A program made the translations under genes and the position numbers. Under the pieces are notes generated by a model that made no database searches, was not told the origin of the DNA, and saw only the letters and a program-made list of their open reading frames with translations. Shown piece by piece: positions 32,973 through 45,558 of a stretch of DNA of 64,000 bases (position 1 is its first letter; every line of letters begins with the position of its first letter). The stretch is from Chondrosia reniformis (Eukaryota; Porifera; Demospongiae; Chondrillida; Chondrillidae): assembly GCA_947172415.1 (NCBI GenBank), contig OX359199.1, forward strand, positions 6,196,884-6,260,883, written 5' to 3'.

Positions 32973-35876
32973 ATGTTCACTCAAAACGGGAGAGAGGATC
33001 TTTGGGGTAAGATATAATTTATGCACGACAGAGAACTAATGCCAACTGACTTTTATGAAAGACTGCACGATTAAGGCGACGTCAGTATTGCTAATGTTTC
33101 TTAAGTGTTAATTGACTGCTAAGCAAGACTTATCAGCAAGATCTTTATTAGGTGTTGTTTTGAGCAACAATAAAAAGATAGCGCAATGGCCAACACAAGA
33201 AGAAGATGATGACACAGATATTGATATTGAGCACACGTTGTATATCTCAAATGTAAGTATTAACACGTGAAATGGATCATGTAATCACCCTTAAAACTGG
33301 TAGTCCCTACTCCAGCCTGCCCCACCCCTTTAGGTGTGTCTTGGTGTGGGAGCCAAGAAAGATGACATCAACATAGTCAGTGTTACCACAGAAGATGGCA
33401 CTGTCTCTGCACTGCCTCTTGCTTACCTCACAGCCAGCCATCCTCAGGTGGGTGTACATATGCATGCTTAGTTGTTCAACTTGCACTGTTTGGTTTCAGA
33501 TGGAAGCTCAAAGTTATACTTAATTCTGTTCTCTGTGTTGCGCATGGTAACATACCCTAATTGAGTGTGCCAGTCTGTTGTAATGAGATCTACTTTGTAT
33601 GCAGTGTACCTTGCGATTACCTGTCTCACCAACTGTTACTTTCAAACTGGAACAAGGTGAGCTCTAATTAGGATCAGTGACAAATGAATATATAATAAAG
33701 CCTTTGAGAACTGACTTTGTTCTACAAAATTCAAAATGAAAGTTGACAGGATTGTCTTTGCAGACATGCAGCATTCAAATTGAATTACAGAATTGCATCT
33801 GTATAAATGACTTATTTCTGCTCTTAGGAAGTGGTCCAGTCTCTATTGCAGGAATACATGAACGAGGTAATTGACTACTTGTAACATTTTGTGTTGTTTA
33901 ATTCTGGTTGCTACTGTCTTTACAATGTTGACTGAATAGTTTTGAGTGACCTGCTTTCTGAAGATGAACTTGAAGATGAAGAAATGGAAGGTAAGCTGAA
34001 AGTTAAAGTGTGCCTGATGCATTTTTCATGTTTACTTGTAAACTGTGTATTCCAGAGTCTATAGAGAGCCCACAGGCCAAATCCAAGATTACAACAGTAA
34101 GATATTGATTCATGCTTCACCTATCCTAGCAGATTTGCAAAAATGACTTGTGTCATTAATTATGAAGCTATCTAACAAGTACTACATAGAGGACAATTTG
34201 GCAGAAATATGTTTTGATTGTAGAAACGGCCTGCTCAATCAGTATCATTGCCTGTTCAAAAGTTACCTATGAAGGTATGTAAGTCTATGTTTTGTGTGCC
34301 TGGAAATGTTTTGTATTTTAATGCACCAATTTTGTTAATAGAAGACCAAGGTTGAACAGCGTAGTCCTACAGACAGCGATGATGATGATGATGAAGGTAA
34401 GATCACTTTTAAATCATCCCTCTGTAAGAACACTCTCTTTATCAACCAACCCACTCCACAAACTACACCATTAGAAGACGAAAGTGATGATGAAGCCGAA
34501 ATGAAAAAGGGACTCAGTTTATTTCAAAACAATGGAAAGGATGATGATGATGACGATGACGACGATGATGACTATGAAGATGAAGATGATGACGACGATG
34601 ATGATTCAGAAGAAGAAATGCAAGAGTCAGACAAGAAAGAAGTAAGTGGAAGTAGCTCTCAAATTATTTTATTTGTGTTTGATTTTCAGATGTGTTCTTT
34701 TAAAGAAGTTTGGAAATATATGACCATTAAAAGAGACATTAAGACACCATTAGCTTATTACCCATCATTTTGTTCAGGTAACTACTAAGAAACAGTCGCC
34801 TCGAAAGTTTCAGACTCCCCAACAGCCAGTAAGAATGTACATGCATTTCTTAAACTTAATATTAATTCTGTTTTATACAAACAATTTCGAGATTGAGATT
34901 GAGTACCCTATGGTCAGTTTTATAGAAGATCTCTCTTCTCTGTTATTTAGAAAACCAAGAAAGGAAAGTCTCAATCAGCAAAGAAAGCTGAATCAACTGT
35001 AGGACATTTGTACAAACGTCCCTACATATATGTTATACATATGAATACACATGCATAAGTATATTGTAGAAAAATATACTTACATGTGTGTATATGACAT
35101 ACTGAACATCTGGTTTTGCAGGTTCCAATAGAAAGTCTATTAATACTATACTATACTATTTAAAATTATGCTATACTATTTAACAGAGTATATATAAAAG
35201 AGGAAATGTAGACACCTCCCATTTAAGACCAAGGACAATTAAAGCTCTCTTAGTTATTAATTCCATTTCCTGTTACCTGGTTGAATAGTTTTATACAGTA
35301 TCATCTCCCATTTGTATAGCCTAGTAAAAGACAGCCTCCTGCTGAATCCAAATCTGCCAGTAAAGCTCCAAAAGTGAGTGAATTTCCTATTGCCTATGTT
35401 TAGTCTACTTACTCTATTGGGCTTCAAACAGATTAGTAATGGTTGTATTAGTATTATTTTCTGGTATTGTATTCTATTGTTGCTAGGAGATGAGTCTTAA
35501 AGAAATCAAGACAAAGCTGCAGGAAGTAAATGCCTAATATACCTAATATATAGTAGGAAATTTAATTCATTGCTGATAGCTATGCTGTTGTATTGGGTCT
35601 GATATTATATTCCTTTCTAGTTTCATTATTATAGTGCAATAACTTTGCATTTGTTTATTTCATACAGACTCCCAATCTACCTAAGAAAAGAGAGAAGTTT
35701 GACAATTTTATGAGAAATAATTTCAAGATTAATGATAAAATGGTGAGCAAATATGAAAGTTTTTAATTTGATCAAATATTAGTTTTTTGACCTGCATACG
35801 TATGTACGTACACCTTACCATTTTGTAGACCAAAGATAAACTTTGGGAGTTTGCACAGAAGATAAAGAAGACCTGA
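32973..35876 (+). CDS. NPM1: Nucleophosmin (NPM1-type, with C-terminal domain)
   Basis: Sixteen exons give 1020 nt, 339 residues: 32973-33006, 33152-33252, 33334-33447, 33605-33656, 33828-33866, 33940-33990, 34056-34096, 34224-34274, 34342-34396, 34475-34641, 34778-34828, 34951-34998, 35320-35373, 35487-35525, 35668-35742, 35829-35876. N-terminal nucleoplasmin core (1-115: HTLYISNVCLGVGAKKDDIN, GSGPVSIAG), acidic tracts including a run of Asp at 34548-34605, a Lys/Pro/Ser-rich linker, then an NPM1-type C-terminal helical domain (KFDNFMRNNFKINDK, DKLWEFAQKIKK). Role by family: nucleolar histone chaperone and ribosome biogenesis factor. The Trp of the C-terminal fold is kept. Many introns are phase 0, so small exons can be skipped in frame. 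Confidence 0.92.
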
Positions 35877-36216
35877 GTGTGCTATGAACTCTTTCTAAGA
35901 TTTAAGATTTCTACAGAGATTGCACTTGGCTTTGAATGCTGCAAAACATTGTACACTCATGGACAACTTATTAACTGTCAATTTCAACCTTATGCAAGTT
36001 GTATTCAATATACTACAGTTAGGATGAATTATTAGAGACAAAGCGATTTCTGTTTACAATTATTTAATCTAGTAAAGATGTAAGGATGGTACAACAAGCA
36101 CAGAAACAAGGAAGGATGCTACAGTGAAGTATTAGAAATAGGTCATCTACTCTATAAAGATGTATAGCATGTACTTATATGTAAAAAGTGGTGTCTTGAT
36201 TACTCATGCATGCATG
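35877..36216. other. 3' flank of nucleophosmin
   Basis: About 340 bp of AT-rich DNA between the NPM1 stop codon and the first satellite monomer. No gene, RNA or repeat was recognised. Confidence 0.5.
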
Positions 36217-36730
36217 GTCTTACAAGTTAATACACAATACAATGTACATTTAGTGCCGTAACTCTGTCAAATGGCTAAATATGAAGCTTCAACTTGGTGT
36301 CTACATTGACAGACATGTATGAAACATTTCCAAACAGTTTTAGAAAATTTGATTTCTACATAAATTTGCCCTATCGATCTCTCCTCATACATTAACTTAA
36401 TACACAATACAATGTACATTTAGTGCCGTAACTCTGTCAAATGGCTAAATATGAAGCTTCAACTTGGTGTCTACATTGACAGACATGTATGAAACATTTC
36501 CAAACAGTTTTAGAAAATTTGATTTCTACATAAATTTGCCCTATCGATCTCTCCTCATACATTAACTTAATACACAATACAATGTACATTTAGTGCCATA
36601 ACTCTGTCAAATGGCTAAATATGAAGCTTCAACTTGGTGTCTACATTCACAGACATGTATGAAACATTTCCAAACAGTTTTAGAAATTTTGATTTCTACA
36701 TAAATTTGCCCTATCTCTCATCATACATTA

Positions 36731-37800
36731 ACTAACGCTAATTGCGTAATACTATATATGGCCGACCTTGAGTAGGTGTAAGAGTGAAAATGCGGTACTG
36801 TATATATTTCTTAAAAAATAGAACTCTCTGAAAGATTTCTTATACACATGGATATGCACTGTGTAGTACTTGATTGTTGTTGAAGCAGTATCTATCCACA
36901 TATATTATATGGATGTCCGTTAAAGTGAAATTTTGCCGATCGACGGCCAACGAAACTCCAAAGAAAAAAAGTTGGACCATACCGAACGCTACCATCCACG
37001 ACGCTCAGAGGCCGGGATCGGTGGTAACGCTCTGCCGAGTTGAGCTTTGGGTGTCACTTGCGTGAGAAGAACCAGTTCTTCTCGATATGGCCGACTCATA
37101 TGAATCCTAAGATATCAGATGCCAATCCCACATTACGTGGAACCCCCCCGAAATCCGGATTATTGGTGAGCACGTCTCTATGGCACCAACCGATTAGGAG
37201 ACAGCTTCAGAGTCTAAGCGCTACCAACCCCTATGGGAACCGCTACCACCATAGAGATGTGTCCAGGTAGGCCTACTTTATAAGGTTTTGCGCTTCTATT
37301 TAAACAAGAAAATTTCAAAAGGAAACGATTGTGGTTGGCGCAATTCCATACTTAAGAATAGGGTATTTGCGAGAAAAATGTAGTCAAATTATATCAAGTT
37401 AATTCGGGATGAGTGCATCGTTCCAAGCCATTTTAAAGGTATATCCAGTATTCGTGGTTCATCTAGAAACTGGGAAAAATGGATAGAATCCTGTAAGTGT
37501 CTTGATTGGCGGAGGAGACCAACTTTTCTGGTCCCATGTAGAAACGATTTTAGCGAGAGGTGTTCCGATATGAACGTAAACAGGTATAACCAGCCACACT
37601 CAATCTCAATTGCAGTAATAGCATAATGGCTACCTGCCTCTATGTAAAGACCTTCTGACAGCTGCGTTCTGGACTGTCCCTGCGTGTTTCTAGTTGCCCC
37701 ATTCATGTCAAACATTTTAACTTGGTATGCCGATAATTTGCATAATAGTATCGCACGATATATATGCTACACCATTTAAGGTCATATAGTAGAAATTTAA
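36731..37800. repeat. Core unit, copy 1
   Basis: About 1070 bp between satellite blocks, with a less AT-biased middle. It holds open frames on both strands: plus 36874-37065 and 37040-37270, minus 37389-37715 (108 codons, LYIEAGSHYAITAIEIECG). A 13-bp stem forms between CACGTCTCTATGG near 37168 and CCATAGAGATGTG near 37250. The minus-strand peptide faintly recalls ligand-binding beta-sandwich modules, but I cannot assign it. Confidence 0.75.
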
Positions 37801-39447
37801 TGTACATTAGAGTGCTGTAACTCTGTCAAATGGCTAAATATATATGAAGTTTAAACTTGGTGTCTACATTCACAGACATGTATGAAACATTTCCAAACAG
37901 TTTTAGAAATTTTGATTTCTACATAAATTTGCCCTATCTCTCCCAATACATTAACTTAATACACAATACAATGTACATTTAGTGCCGTAACTCTGTCAAA
38001 TGGCTAAATATGAAGTTTAAACTTGGTGTCTACATTCACAGACATGTATGAAACATTTCCAAACAGTTTTAGAAATTTTGATTTCTACATAAATTTGCCC
38101 TATCTCTCCCAATACATTAACTTAATACACAATACAATGTACATTTAGTGCCGTAACTCTGTCAAATGGCTAAATATGAAGCTTCAACTCGGTGTCTACA
38201 TTCACAGACATGTATGAAACATTTCCAAACAGTTTTAGAAATTTTGATTTCTACATAAATTTGCCCTATCTCTCCCAATACATTAACTTAATACACAATA
38301 CAATGTACATTTAGTGCCGTAACTCTGTCAAATGGCTAAATATGAAGCTTCAACTCGGTGTCTACATTCACAGACATGTATGAAACATTTCCAAACAGTT
38401 TTAGAAATTTTGATTTCTACGTAAATTTGCCCTATCTCTCATCATACATTAACTTAATACACAATACAATGTACATTTAGTGCCGTAACTCTGTCAAATG
38501 GCTAAATATGAAGTTTAAACTTGGTGTCTACATTCACAGACATGTTTGAAACATTTCCAAACAGTTTTAGAAATTTTGATTTCTACATAAATTTGCCCTA
38601 TCTCTCCCAATACATTAACTTAATACACAATACAATGTACATTTAGTGCCGTAACTCTGTCAAATGGCTAAATATGAAGTTTAAACTTGGTGTCTACTTT
38701 CACAGACATGTATGAAACATTTCCAAACAGTTTTAGAAATTTTGATTTCTACATAAATTTGCCCTATCTCTCATCATACATTAACTTAATACACAATACA
38801 ATGTACATTTAGTGCCGTAACTCTGTCAAATGGCTAAATATGAAGTTTAAACTTGGTGTCTACATTCACAGACATGTATGAAACATTTCCAAACAGTTTT
38901 AGAAATTTTGATTTCTACATAAATTTGCCCTATCTCTCCCAATACATTAACTTAATACACAATACAATGTACATTTAGTGCCGTAACTCTGTCAAATGGC
39001 TAAATATGAAGCTTCCACTCGGTATCTACATTCACAGACATGTATGAAACATTTCCAAACAGTTTTAGAAATTTTGATTTCTACATAAATTTGCCCTATC
39101 TCTCCCAATACATTAACTTAATACACAATACAATGTACATTTAGTGCCGTAACTCTGTCAAATGGCTAAATATGAAGCTTCCACTCGGTATCTACATTCA
39201 CAGACATGTATGAAACATTTCCAAACAGTTTTAGAAATTTTGATTTCTACATAAATTTGCCCTATCTCTCCCAATACATTAACTTAATACACAATACAAT
39301 GTACATTTAGTGCCGTAACTCTGTCAAATGGCTAAATATGAAGCTTCAACTCGGTGTCTACATTCACAGACATGTATGAAACATTTCCAAACAGTTTTAG
39401 AAATTTTGATTTCTACATAAATTTGCCCTATCTCTCATCATACATTA

Positions 39448-40517
39448 ACTAACGCTAATTGCGTAATACTATATATGGCCGACCTTGAGTAGGTGTAAGA
39501 TTGAAAATGCGGTACTGTATATATTTCTTAAAAAATAGAACTCTCTGAAAGATTTCTTATACACATGGATATGCACTGTGTAGTACTTGATTGTTGTTGA
39601 AGCAGTATCTATCCACATATATTATATGGATGTCGTTAAAGTGAAATTTTGCCGATCGACGGCCAACGAAACTCCAAAGAAAAAAAGTTGGACCATACCG
39701 AACGCTACCATCCACGACGCTCAGAGGCCGGGATCGGTGGTAACGCTCTGCCGAGTTGAGCTTTGGGTGTCACTTGCGTGAGAAGAACCAGTTCTTCTCG
39801 ATATGGCCGACTCATATGAATCCTAAGATATCAGATGCCAATCCCACATTACGTGGAACCCCCCCGAAATCCGGATTATTGGTGAGCACGTCTCTATGGC
39901 ACCAACCGATTAGGAGACAGCTTCAGAGTCTAAGCGCTACCAACCCCTATGGGAACCGCTACCACCATAGAGATGTGTCCAGGTAGGCCTACTTTATAAG
40001 GTTTTGCGCTTCTATTTAAACAAGAAAATTTCAAAAGGAAACGATTGTGGTTGGCGCAATTCCATACTTAAGAATAGGGTATTTGCGAGAAAAATGTAGT
40101 CAAATTATATCAAGTTAATTCGGGATGAGTGCATCGTTCCAAGCCATTTTAAAGGTATATCCAGTATTCGTGGTTCATCTAGAAACTGGGAAAAATGGAT
40201 AGAATCCTGTAAGTGTCTTGATTGGCGGAGGAGACCAACTTTTCTGGTCCCATGTAGAAACGATTTTAGCGAGAGGTGTTCCGATATGAACGTAAACAGG
40301 TATAACCAGCCACACTCAATCTCAATTGCAGTAATAGCATAATGGCTACCTGCCTCTATGTAAAGACCTTCTGACAGCTGCGTTCTGGACTGTCCCTGCG
40401 TGTTTCTAGTTGCCCCATTCATGTCAAACATTTTAACTTGGTATGCCGATAATTTGCATAATAGTATCGCACGATATATATGCTACACCATTTAAGGTCA
40501 TATAGTAGAAATTTAAT
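39448..40517. repeat. Core unit, copy 2
   Basis: Same as copy 1 apart from a few substitutions and one missing base (GGATGTCGTTAAAG against GGATGTCCGTTAAAG), which changes the plus-strand frame start to 39587. The minus-strand 108-codon frame at 40105-40431 is intact. Confidence 0.75.
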
Positions 40518-42000
40518 GTACATTAGAGTGCTGTAACTCTGTCAAATGGCTAAATATATATGAAGTTTAAACTTGGTGTCTACATTCACAGACATGTATG
40601 AAACATTTCCAAACAGTTTTAGAAATTTTGATTTCTACATAAATTTGCCCTATCTCTCCCAATACATTAACTTAATACACAATACAATGTACATTTAGTG
40701 CCGTAACTCTGTCAAATGGCTAAATATGAAGTTTAAACTTGGTGTCTACATTCACAGACATGTATGAAACATTTCCAAACAGTTTTAGAAATTTTGATTT
40801 CTACATAAATTTGCCCTATCTCTCCCAATACATTAACTTAATACACAATACAATGTACATTTAGTGCCGTAACTCTGTCAAATGGCTAAATATGAAGCTT
40901 CAACTCGGTGTCTACATTCACAGACATGTATGAAACATTTCCAAACAGTTTTAGAAAATTTGATTTCTACATAAATTTGCCCTATCTCTCATCATACATT
41001 AACTTAATACACAATACAATGTACATTTAGTGCCGTAACTCTGTCAAATGGCTAAATATGAAGCTTCAACTCGGTGTCTACATTCACAGACATGTATGAA
41101 ACATTTCCAAACAGTTTTAGAAATTTTGATTTCTACATAAATTTGCCCTATCTCTCCCAATACATTAACTTAATACACAATACAATGTACATTTAGTGCC
41201 GTAACTCTGTCAAATGGCTAAATATGAAGCTTCAACTCGGTGTCTACATTCACAGACATGTATGAAACATTTCCAAACAGTTTTAGAAATTTTGATTTCT
41301 ACATAAATTTGCCCTATCTCTCCCAATACATTAACTTAATACACAATACAATGTACATTTAGTGCCGTAACTCTGTCAAATGGCTAAATATGAAGCTTCC
41401 ACTCGGTATCTACATTCACAGACATGTATGAAACATTTCCAAACAGTTTTAGAAATTTTGATTTCTACATAAATTTGCCCTATCTCTCCCAATACATTAA
41501 CTTAATACACAATACAATGTACATTTAGTGCCGTAACTCTGTCAAATGGCTAAATATGAAGCTTCAACTCGGTGTCTACATTCACAGACATGTATGAAAC
41601 ATTTCCAAACAGTTTTAGAAATTTTGATTTCTACATAAATTTGCCCTATCTCTCCCAATACATTAACTTAATACACAATACAATGTACATTTAGTGCCGT
41701 AACTCTGTCAAATGGCTAAATATGAAGCTTCAACTCGGTATCTACATTCACAGACATGTATGAAACATTTCCAAACAGTTTTAGAAATTTGATTTCTACA
41801 TAAATTTGCCCTATCGATCTCTCCTCATACATTAACTTAATACACAATACAATGTACATTTAGTGCCATAACTCTGTCAAATGGCTAAATATGAAGCTTC
41901 AACTTGGTGTCTACATTCACAGACATGTATGAAACATTTCCAAACAGTTTTAGAAATTTTGATTTCTACATAAATTTGCCCTATCTCTCATCATACATTA

Positions 42001-43075
42001 ACTAACGCTAATTGCGTAATACTATATATGGCCGACCTTGAGTAGGTGTAAGAGTGAAAATGCGGTACTGTATATATTTCTTAAAAAATAGAACTCTCTG
42101 AAAGATTTCTTATACACATGGATATGCACTGTGTAGTACTTGATTGTTGTTGAAGCAGTATCTATCCACATATATTATATGGATGTCCGTTAAAGTGAAA
42201 TTTTGCCGATCGACGGCCAACGAAACTCCAAAGAAAAAAAGTTGGACCATACCGAACGCTACCATCCACGACGCTCAGAGGCCGGGATCGGTGGTAACGC
42301 TCTGCCGAGTTGAGCTTTGGGTGTCACTTGCGTGAGAAGAACCAGTTCTTCTCGATATGGCCGACTCATATGAATCCTAAGATATCAGATGCCAATCCCA
42401 CATTACGTGGAACCCCCCCGAAATCCGGATTATTGGTGAGCACGTCTCTATGGCACCAACCGATTAGGAGACAGCTTCAGAGTCTAAGCGCTACCAACCC
42501 CTATGGGAACCGCTACCACCATAGAGATGTGTCCAGGTAGGCCTACTTTATAAGGTTTTGCGCTTCTATTTAAACAAGAAAATTTCAAAAGGAAACGATT
42601 GTGGTTGGCGCAATTCCATACTTAAGAATAGGGTATTTGCGAGAAAAATGTAGTCAAATTATATCAAGTTAATTCGGGATGAGTGCATCGTTCCAAGCCA
42701 TTTTAAAGGTATATCCAGTATTCGTGGTTCATCTAGAAACTGGGAAAAATGGATAGAATCCTGTAAGTGTCTTGATTGGCGGAGGAGACCAACTTTTCTG
42801 GTCCCATGTAGAAACGATTTTAGCGAGAGGTGTTCCGATATGAACGTAAACAGGTATAACCAGCCACACTCAATCTCAATTGCAGTAATAGCATAATGGC
42901 TACCTGCCTCTATGTAAAGACCTTCTGACAGCTGCGTTCTGGACTGTCCCTGCGTGTTTCTAGTTGCCCCATTCATGTCAAACATTTTAACTTGGTATGC
43001 CGATAATTTGCATAATAGTATCGCACGATATATATGCTACACCATTTAAGGTCATATAGTAGAAATTTAATGTAC
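42001..43075. repeat. Core unit, copy 3
   Basis: Near identical to copy 1 over its full length, including the plus frames at 42144-42335 and 42310-42540 and the minus frame at 42659-42985. It is followed by a single terminal monomer. Confidence 0.75.
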
Positions 43076-43225
43076 ATTAGAATGCTGTAACTCTGTCAAA
43101 TGGCTAAATATGAAGTTTAAACTTGGTGTCTACATTCACAGACATGTATGAAACATTTCCAAACAGTTTTAGAAATTTTGATTTCTACATAAATTTGCCC
43201 TATCTCTCCTCATACATTAACTTAA

Positions 43226-44520
43226 GTGGTTAGGAATGTAGGAGTATTTTTATGTATCCTAGTTATATATAGGAGTATAATTGCATATTATATACCTTGA
43301 CTATAATTTTCCAATTGAAAATGAGAAAACTCCTGGAACCACTAAATGGAACACCTTCCCTTAATTATACAGTCAGGTTAACAATAAACCTATAGCTTAC
43401 TTGCAAAGGAGCCCGAGAATGAAGATTGTTATAATTATTCTTTTGGGATCCTGCAAGAGGATATGCTTAAAAGCAGCACTCAAAAAGGGAGACTGTCCTA
43501 CTCCAGGCGCAAGATGATGTACCCATGAACATAGAAATATTTAAATCACCTACATTTCAGCATGTATGGCTAGCCTTATCACATGATCAGTGTCTTGTTT
43601 CTATACTTCTTCCAGATGTGCTTAATCACTATACGTATATAGCAGATACTGCCATCATATACCTACGTACTTCTAACGTTAACTACATTCAAATAACTTG
43701 TATAACTAGTGACTTTGATTTGCTAACACCTTGCCTGCATGTAGGCAAAATATTATTATGCTTTGAAGTACTGGACATTTACTGTTTACGTAGGCACTGT
43801 ACAAACCATTTTTCTGAATTCTCTGTTTCAGTAAGCATCTGCACATGCTTCAGTAATATCAAGTTTGTACCAGAGAATGTATCTGATAATTTATAGACTT
43901 AAAGTACAATCCATACAATGTCAGTCCTGTGTTTATTATTCTCTCATTGGAAACACACAGAAGATTATTAACTGGGTCCTGCCATTCATGTTCTCTACTT
44001 GCCAGACCCGCTTAGGGGTAACCAAGAATTCCCTTCTTAAAGCATTATCTGCTGCAACCTCATTTTGATTCATCTTGCCTGAGCCACTCCACACTAAACC
44101 AACAAAAGGTTGCTCCTCAATATTCCTAGTATAAATAGTGCAGTAAAAATTGCAATTTTTAGACTATGTGCATATATCACTAATAATATGGCTTACTAAC
44201 TGAATTGGCTACCTAAAAGATGCTATAGTTATTTTTCTTATTACCTTGTGTATTGATGCCTTGGATTTACAACTATTCCTTCTCCATAGAAGCAGTGATA
44301 AAAGAGCTGATATCTCTGCCCCCAGTCACCTTGCTCTAAGATCTATATAGGAAGGATGCCAACATGATACGAAATGAGATGAACAGCCTACTGATGTAGT
44401 GTGGCCACAATGGACCGTCAGCTGATCTTATAGTAACAAAAAATGATTGTTTATTAATTGTGACATACTATACAAAACTGAATCAGTATTTACATATTAT
44501 ATTAACTTGAACCATTGAAT
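43226..44520. other. Unannotated AT-rich interval
   Basis: About 1.3 kb between the satellite and the cupin gene. A 123-codon frame at 43525-43896 has no domain, signal peptide or splice support. I see no convincing gene, RNA or array. Confidence 0.5.
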
Positions 44521-45465
44521 TTACTGGAAGCGTAGCTTAAAACAACTCACTTCACATTTATTCCACCATTTAGATTTAAAATCTTTGTCTACATTTTTCT
44601 CCCAGTCAATAGCATCTCTAAGCAAGGTCTCTGTGTCTCGTAGACCTCTAAGCTGAAGAGATTCTTTGGTTTCTTCTATTTTCTCCTCTGCTAACTGAGT
44701 TCCAAGCTGCCAAGCTAAAAAATTAAAGTCATCTTGAGGTCTCTGAATCTCAAAAGTCAACCAGGGGCCAGGAGCATGGACCACTCTTTCATCAATGTGC
44801 CATGTTTCCCAGGGCCTTAATGGATACACCTCCATGCATGCATACATGTCATCATAGTGGCCAAATTGATTCATGCCCTTCAAAACAATGTCTTCAGTAA
44901 CATCTTTCTTCAAGCCAAGTCTGGTGGAAACCTCTTCAAGGTTTAAGTTGTACGGAGGAACATCAAGAGGTGGAAAGAAATATGCTTCAGTCTTTCCTTG
45001 CCCACTGAAACAACCATCCACGACGTTACCGGAATGAACATGAGCAGGGATGGGTGGAACTTCCGGCACCGCAGTTGTGTGGTCAGGTGAACTGTATTTG
45101 GGGGATTTCGGAGAACCACCTATGTCAAGGACTTTGGTGAGGGGCCACTGTGAAGCATATTCACCCATTAGTTCCCGTTCAGCATATTTAAGTGCATCAC
45201 GAAACAATATCGTTTCTTCTTGCAGTATTAGCTCTGTAAGGCCTTCATCTTTCTTCATAATTCCATTTTGTGCCTCCACTAGAGACATGATCCACCACTC
45301 AACTGGGAGGTAACCACGCTCATCAGCATACTCAAAACCGCTGTTTTTCGATACTATATTACGACCGCAATACATTTCTCTACTAACTATTGCACTACGC
45401 GCAAAAATGATACCATTTTGATTCTTTAAAACTGATTCGATACGTCTACGGAGATCAGCAGCCAT
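44521..45465 (-). CDS. Intronless cupin-like protein
   Basis: One exon of 314 residues from ATG at 45465 (CAAAATGGC context). Residues 140-165 read PAHVHSG ... GKTEAYFFPP and residues 222-234 read WHIDERVVHAPGP. H142, H144, E160 and H230 fit the metal ligands of a cupin barrel (HxH, E, H). It also has PQDDFNFLAWQLG. Such proteins are often isomerases or dioxygenases, but I cannot name the substrate. It has no signal peptide or membrane segment, so it is probably soluble and intracellular. It is intronless among intron-rich neighbours and bacterial-like in style, so horizontal transfer or retroposition is possible. It is head to head with the Ig receptor, 93 bp apart. Confidence 0.75.
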   Translation of the reverse strand: MAADLRRRIESVLKNQNGIIFARSAIVSREMYCGRNIVSKNSGFEYADERGYLPVEWWIMSLVEAQNGIMKKDEGLTELILQEETILFRDALKYAERELMGEYASQWPLTKVLDIGGSPKSPKYSSPDHTTAVPEVPPIPAHVHSGNVVDGCFSGQGKTEAYFFPPLDVPPYNLNLEEVSTRLGLKKDVTEDIVLKGMNQFGHYDDMYACMEVYPLRPWETWHIDERVVHAPGPWLTFEIQRPQDDFNFLAWQLGTQLAEEKIEETKESLQLRGLRDTETLLRDAIDWEKNVDKDFKSKWWNKCEVSCFKLRFQ

Positions 45466-45558
45466 TTTGTAATTCTAATTTCTGCACTATTCATAAATAA
45501 CTCTACGACAATGAATATCATTATCTCAAATTTAGCAGATGGGCAGATATTAGCTGAC
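45466..45558. promoter_or_regulatory. Shared head-to-head promoter interval
   Basis: 93 bp between the cupin start codon (minus) and the Ig receptor start codon (plus). This is inferred as a bidirectional promoter from spacing. No TATA box is obvious. Confidence 0.45.

Larger units (their letters stand above)
36217..43225. repeat. Satellite array of ~166-170 bp monomers with three 1.07-kb cores
   Basis: Tandem monomers (TTAATACACAATACAATGTA ... CTACATAAATTTGCCCTATC) occupy 36217-36730 (3 copies), 37801-39447 (about 10), 40518-42000 (about 9) and 43076-43225 (1). Between them lie near-identical cores at 36731, 39448 and 42001, giving larger periods of 2717 and 2553 bp. Monomers vary mainly at ATCGATCTCTCCTCAT versus CTCTCCCAATA and at GCTTCAACTT versus GTTTAAACTT. 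The near identity of the cores points to recent amplification by unequal exchange. Confidence 0.95.

Noticed and set aside
36874-37270. Core plus-strand frames as genes
   Set aside because: Short, overlapping, without recognisable domains or splice context. The matching region of the diverged copy has stops at different places.
43525-43896. 123-codon plus-strand frame
   Set aside because: No domain, signal peptide, repeat of known family or splice partner. Chance frame in AT-rich DNA.
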